The notes under the pieces are model-generated. The model had not been told where the DNA came from and ran no database searches. It saw only the letters and a program-made list of their open reading frames with translations. Shown here piece after piece: positions 19,817 through 22,135 of a stretch of 22,135 nt of DNA (position 1 is its first letter; every line of letters begins with the position of its first letter). A program made the translations under genes and the position numbers. The DNA lies in the NCBI GenBank assembly GCA_005888335.1, contig VAWY01000072.1, forward strand, positions 1-22,135, in the 5' to 3' direction. Source of the DNA: Actinomycetota bacterium (lineage in GTDB: Bacteria; Actinomycetota; Thermoleophilia; Solirubrobacterales; Solirubrobacteraceae).

Positions 19817-20818
19817 CTACCCGCGGGCGGGCGCCGCGATGCAGTCGCGCTTGTAGTCCTCCCAGCTCCAGCCGGCCAGGAACCGCCGCGCCGCCTCGAC
19901 GCCCTCGGCCACCACCGCGGCGCGCTTCTCGCGCGAGACGCCGAAGTCGACGACGCCGACGGCGCGGGTGTCGACCTCGAAGGTGCGCCGGCGCACGCAG
20001 GGACGCCCGAGGTAGGTCTGGTCGTGGCCGACGATCGCGGTGGCGACGACCCGCTCGAGCAGCCGGACGGGCGGGAGCGCCGGCAGCGCGATCGCGGGAA
20101 AGACGTCCTTGTCGCCGCCGGGCAGGTCCGGGACGACCCTCACACCGAGCGTCGGCCAGCGCGGCTCGGCGTAGTCGGTGCGGTCGAAGATCTCGATCGG
20201 GAAGTTCGACAGCACGCCGCCGTCGACGAGCGTCGTCGGCTCGCCGGTCTCGCCGTCACGCACCGTGACGGGCTCGAAGTACAGCGGGATGGAGATCGAG
20301 GCGCGCACGGCGTCGGCGACCAGCTGCTCGTCGGGGTTGCGGTGCAGCAGGTGGTAGTCCCACGGCAGGCGCAGGAGCCGGCCGGAGGTGATGTCGGTCG
20401 CCGTCACGACCAGCTTGTAGCGCTGGTACGGCTCGAGGTTCTCGTCGTCGCCCGGGTCGTCGCGGCGCAGGTCGCCGAAGGTCCGGACGCCGCGGCGCTC
20501 GAGCTCGCGGCGGACGAACTCGTGGATGTAGTCGCCCTCGTAGGCGCCGCGCTTCCAGAGCAGCGAGATCCCCTCGCTGACGAGCGGGATTCCCGGCGGC
20601 GCGCGGTCGGGCACCTTCGCGTACTCCAGCTTGTCCATGACCGCCGCGACGTCGCGCTCATCGGCGCCGGCGGCGAGGAAGGCCGCCACGATCGATCCGG
20701 CCGACGTGCCGGCGACCCGCTCGAACGTGTAGCCGGCGCGGAGCAGCCCGAGCACGGCGCCGACGAGCCCCAGCCCCTTGACGCCCCCGCCCTCCAGCAC
20801 CAGGTCGGCCCGGGGCAC
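19817..20818 (-). CDS. Patatin-like phospholipase family protein
   Basis: A 333-residue serine lipid acyl hydrolase. The glycine-rich oxyanion loop is LEGGGVKGLGLVGAV near residue 8, the nucleophile elbow GXSXG is AGTSAGSIVAAF with Ser39, and the Asp of the dyad is in LVDGGVLSNFP (DGG motif). It should cleave acyl ester bonds of membrane or storage lipids in the cytoplasm or at the membrane face. A basic and aromatic C-terminal tail (RRFLAGWSWEDYKRDC) follows. No signal peptide. The GTG at 20816-20818 lies four bases after the nuoN stop, so it is probably read through from the complex I operon, an unusual downstream neighbour. Confidence 0.92.
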   Translation of the reverse strand: MPRADLVLEGGGVKGLGLVGAVLGLLRAGYTFERVAGTSAGSIVAAFLAAGADERDVAAVMDKLEYAKVPDRAPPGIPLVSEGISLLWKRGAYEGDYIHEFVRRELERRGVRTFGDLRRDDPGDDENLEPYQRYKLVVTATDITSGRLLRLPWDYHLLHRNPDEQLVADAVRASISIPLYFEPVTVRDGETGEPTTLVDGGVLSNFPIEIFDRTDYAEPRWPTLGVRVVPDLPGGDKDVFPAIALPALPPVRLLERVVATAIVGHDQTYLGRPCVRRRTFEVDTRAVGVVDFGVSREKRAAVVAEGVEAARRFLAGWSWEDYKRDCIAAPARG

Positions 20819-20822
20819 GGCC

Positions 20823-22135
20823 TCAGAACAGGCCGGGAAGCGCGCTGCCCGCGTCGCGGGCGAGATCGAACAGCGGCCCGGGAACGATGCCGAGCACGAG
20901 CGAGGCGGCGCCGCCGAGGACCGCCACGACGTAGACCTCCCAGCCCGCCGCGCGCGGGCCGCCGAGCGTCGGGTCGCGCTCGAGGACCTCGGGCTCGACG
21001 TCGACGTCCGCGCCGCCGCCGGCCATCACCGGCGCGGTCGTGCGCAGCGGCGCCTCGGTCATCCACATCACCGCGACGATCCGCAGGTAGTAGGCCAGCG
21101 AGATCATCGAGCCGACCACGATGAACACGGCGAGCCAGGTGTAGCTGCCGTCGACGGCCGCCCCGATGAGGTTGAACTTGCCGATGAAGCCGGCGGTGGC
21201 CGGGATGCCGGCGAGGCCGAGCATGCTGATCGTCATCGGCCACGCGAGCAGCGGCCGCGAGCCGCCCAGCCCGGCCAGCGCGCTCATGTCGTCGCCCAGG
21301 GAGGTCTCGCGCTCGCGCGCCACCACGACCGCGAACGCGGCGAAGTTCATGACGAGGTAGACGGCCAGATAGAAGACCGTCGCCTGCACGCCGAGGCGCG
21401 TCGAGACGACCACGCCCGCGAGCATGTAGCCCGCCTGGGCGACGCCCGACCAGGCCAGGATGCGCTTGACGCTCGACTGCCCCAGCGCGCCGACGTTGCC
21501 GACGATGATCGTGATCGCGGCCAGCGCTGCCACCGCCGGCGCCCAGTTGTCCTGCGCGTCGATGAGCGCGACGTCGAACAGCCGCAGGAAGACGCCGAGC
21601 GCGGCCGCCTTGGTCGCCGTGGCCATGAACGCGGTGATCGGGGTCGGCGCGCCCTCGTAGACGTCGGGCGTCCACTGGTGGAACGGGGCGACCGAGGCCT
21701 TGAAGCCCAGGCCGGTGACGACGAGGGCGATGCCGGTCAGGAAGAGCGGGTCGGTGAGCGTCGACTGCGTCGAGTTGAGCGCGCCGGCGATCCCGCTCAG
21801 GTCGGTCGAGCCCGTGGCGCCGTAGATGAACGCCAGCCCGTAGAGCAGCGTCGCCGACCCGACCGACCCGATGACCAGGTACTTCAGCCCCGACTCCAGC
21901 GACGTCGCCCGGCGCAGCTCGCTCGCGCACAGGACGTAGAGCGGGATCGAGAGCAGCTCGAGGCCGAGGAACAGCGTGACGAGGTTCGTCGCCTCGACGA
22001 GCACGAGCATCCCGCCCGCCGACGCGAGGACGAGCGAGAACCACTCGCCGTGGGCGGCCTCCCGCGGCGCCAGCGCGCGCCAGCCGAGGACCGTCGTGGC
22101 GGCGGCGGCGACCAGGAAGACGCCGTTGAGCGCGA
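20823..22135 (-). CDS. nuoN: NADH-quinone oxidoreductase subunit N, 5' end off window
   Basis: The minus-strand frame is open from the right edge to the stop at 20823-20825, giving 437 codons with the start outside the window. This is the membrane antiporter-like subunit N of respiratory complex I, which couples NADH oxidation to proton pumping. Diagnostic segments are FLGLELLSIPLYVLCA, SGLKYLVIGSVGSATLLYG, GFKASVAPFHQWTPDVYEGA, PTPITAFMATATKAAALGVF, RILAWSGVAQAGYMLAG and GLAGIPATAGFIGKF. Conserved membrane Glu and Lys of the proton path are present in LGLELL, TATKAA and FIGKFN. About ten or more membrane helices are seen. A hydrophilic stretch (MAGGGADVDVEPEVLERDPT) interrupts the last helices and looks like a lineage-specific loop. 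As usual for nuoN, it should be the last subunit gene of its operon; the patatin gene follows after four bases. Confidence 0.95.
   Translation of the reverse strand, partial: ALNGVFLVAAAATTVLGWRALAPREAAHGEWFSLVLASAGGMLVLVEATNLVTLFLGLELLSIPLYVLCASELRRATSLESGLKYLVIGSVGSATLLYGLAFIYGATGSTDLSGIAGALNSTQSTLTDPLFLTGIALVVTGLGFKASVAPFHQWTPDVYEGAPTPITAFMATATKAAALGVFLRLFDVALIDAQDNWAPAVAALAAITIIVGNVGALGQSSVKRILAWSGVAQAGYMLAGVVVSTRLGVQATVFYLAVYLVMNFAAFAVVVARERETSLGDDMSALAGLGGSRPLLAWPMTISMLGLAGIPATAGFIGKFNLIGAAVDGSYTWLAVFIVVGSMISLAYYLRIVAVMWMTEAPLRTTAPVMAGGGADVDVEPEVLERDPTLGGPRAAGWEVYVVAVLGGAASLVLGIVPGPLFDLARDAGSALPGLF

Noticed and set aside
1..22135. CRISPR arrays, tRNA or rRNA genes, insertion sequences, phage or toxin-antitoxin systems
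   Set aside because: No regularly spaced repeats, no cloverleaf-like sequence and no transposase, integrase or toxin motifs were seen on either strand by eye.

Overview
The window is a gene-dense, very GC-rich stretch of bacterial chromosome. Third codon positions are almost all G or C, genes overlap by 1-11 bases or are separated by a few bases, and GTG and TTG starts are common. The protein set (double-length ThyX-like protein, Lrp/AsnC regulators, PadR, class III cyclase with FHA domain, complex I genes) fits a high-GC actinobacterium. Thermoleophilia (Solirubrobacterales-like) is my best guess, from general resemblance only. I see no rRNA, tRNA, CRISPR array, phage gene or transposase.

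Left part (1-5840): the 5' part of a two-copy ThyX-like gene on the minus strand is divergent from a four-gene sulfate ABC importer operon on the plus strand: lipoprotein binding protein, two permeases and the ATPase, with overlapping ends. The ATPase gene runs 44 bp into the 3' end of a convergent Rrf2-type regulator gene. That regulator lies downstream of an Lrp/AsnC gene in a coupled minus-strand pair.

Centre (5841-11218): an aromatic amino acid catabolism block. Phenylalanine 4-monooxygenase and a cytochrome P450 are followed by a strong hairpin, a second Lrp/AsnC gene, and 4-hydroxyphenylpyruvate dioxygenase with homogentisate 1,2-dioxygenase. Each Lrp gene is divergent from an aromatic pathway gene (phhA or hppD). 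The last pathway enzyme, fumarylacetoacetase, lies 5.6 kb further on at 16785-17876. The inferred route is Phe to Tyr, (transamination elsewhere), hydroxyphenylpyruvate to homogentisate to maleylacetoacetate, (isomerisation not encoded here), then fumarylacetoacetate to fumarate plus acetoacetate.

Between hmgA and fahA (11229-16720) is a mixed set: two cupins, a PadR regulator coupled to an anchored beta-propeller protein, a divergent ABM-domain protein, an FHA-adenylate cyclase, a YdeI/OmpD-associated family protein, a small unknown protein and a secreted Cys-rich protein with a calcium-loop motif.

Right part (16785-22135): fahA, a TetR regulator and a crotonase-family enzyme are co-directional, with a perfect 17-bp palindrome just before the TetR start. 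On the minus strand follow a small glutaredoxin-like protein, a small disordered protein, a patatin-like lipase and the 3' part of nuoN (complex I subunit N), which runs off the right edge.

The most interesting signals are the paired Lrp/aromatic-gene divergons with apparently leaderless starts, the P450 with an altered I-helix motif inside this block, the missing maleylacetoacetate isomerase, the TetR palindrome, and the near-perfect 20-bp-arm inverted repeat at 8235-8283. I found nothing that clearly amounts to a wholly new defence or mobile system.
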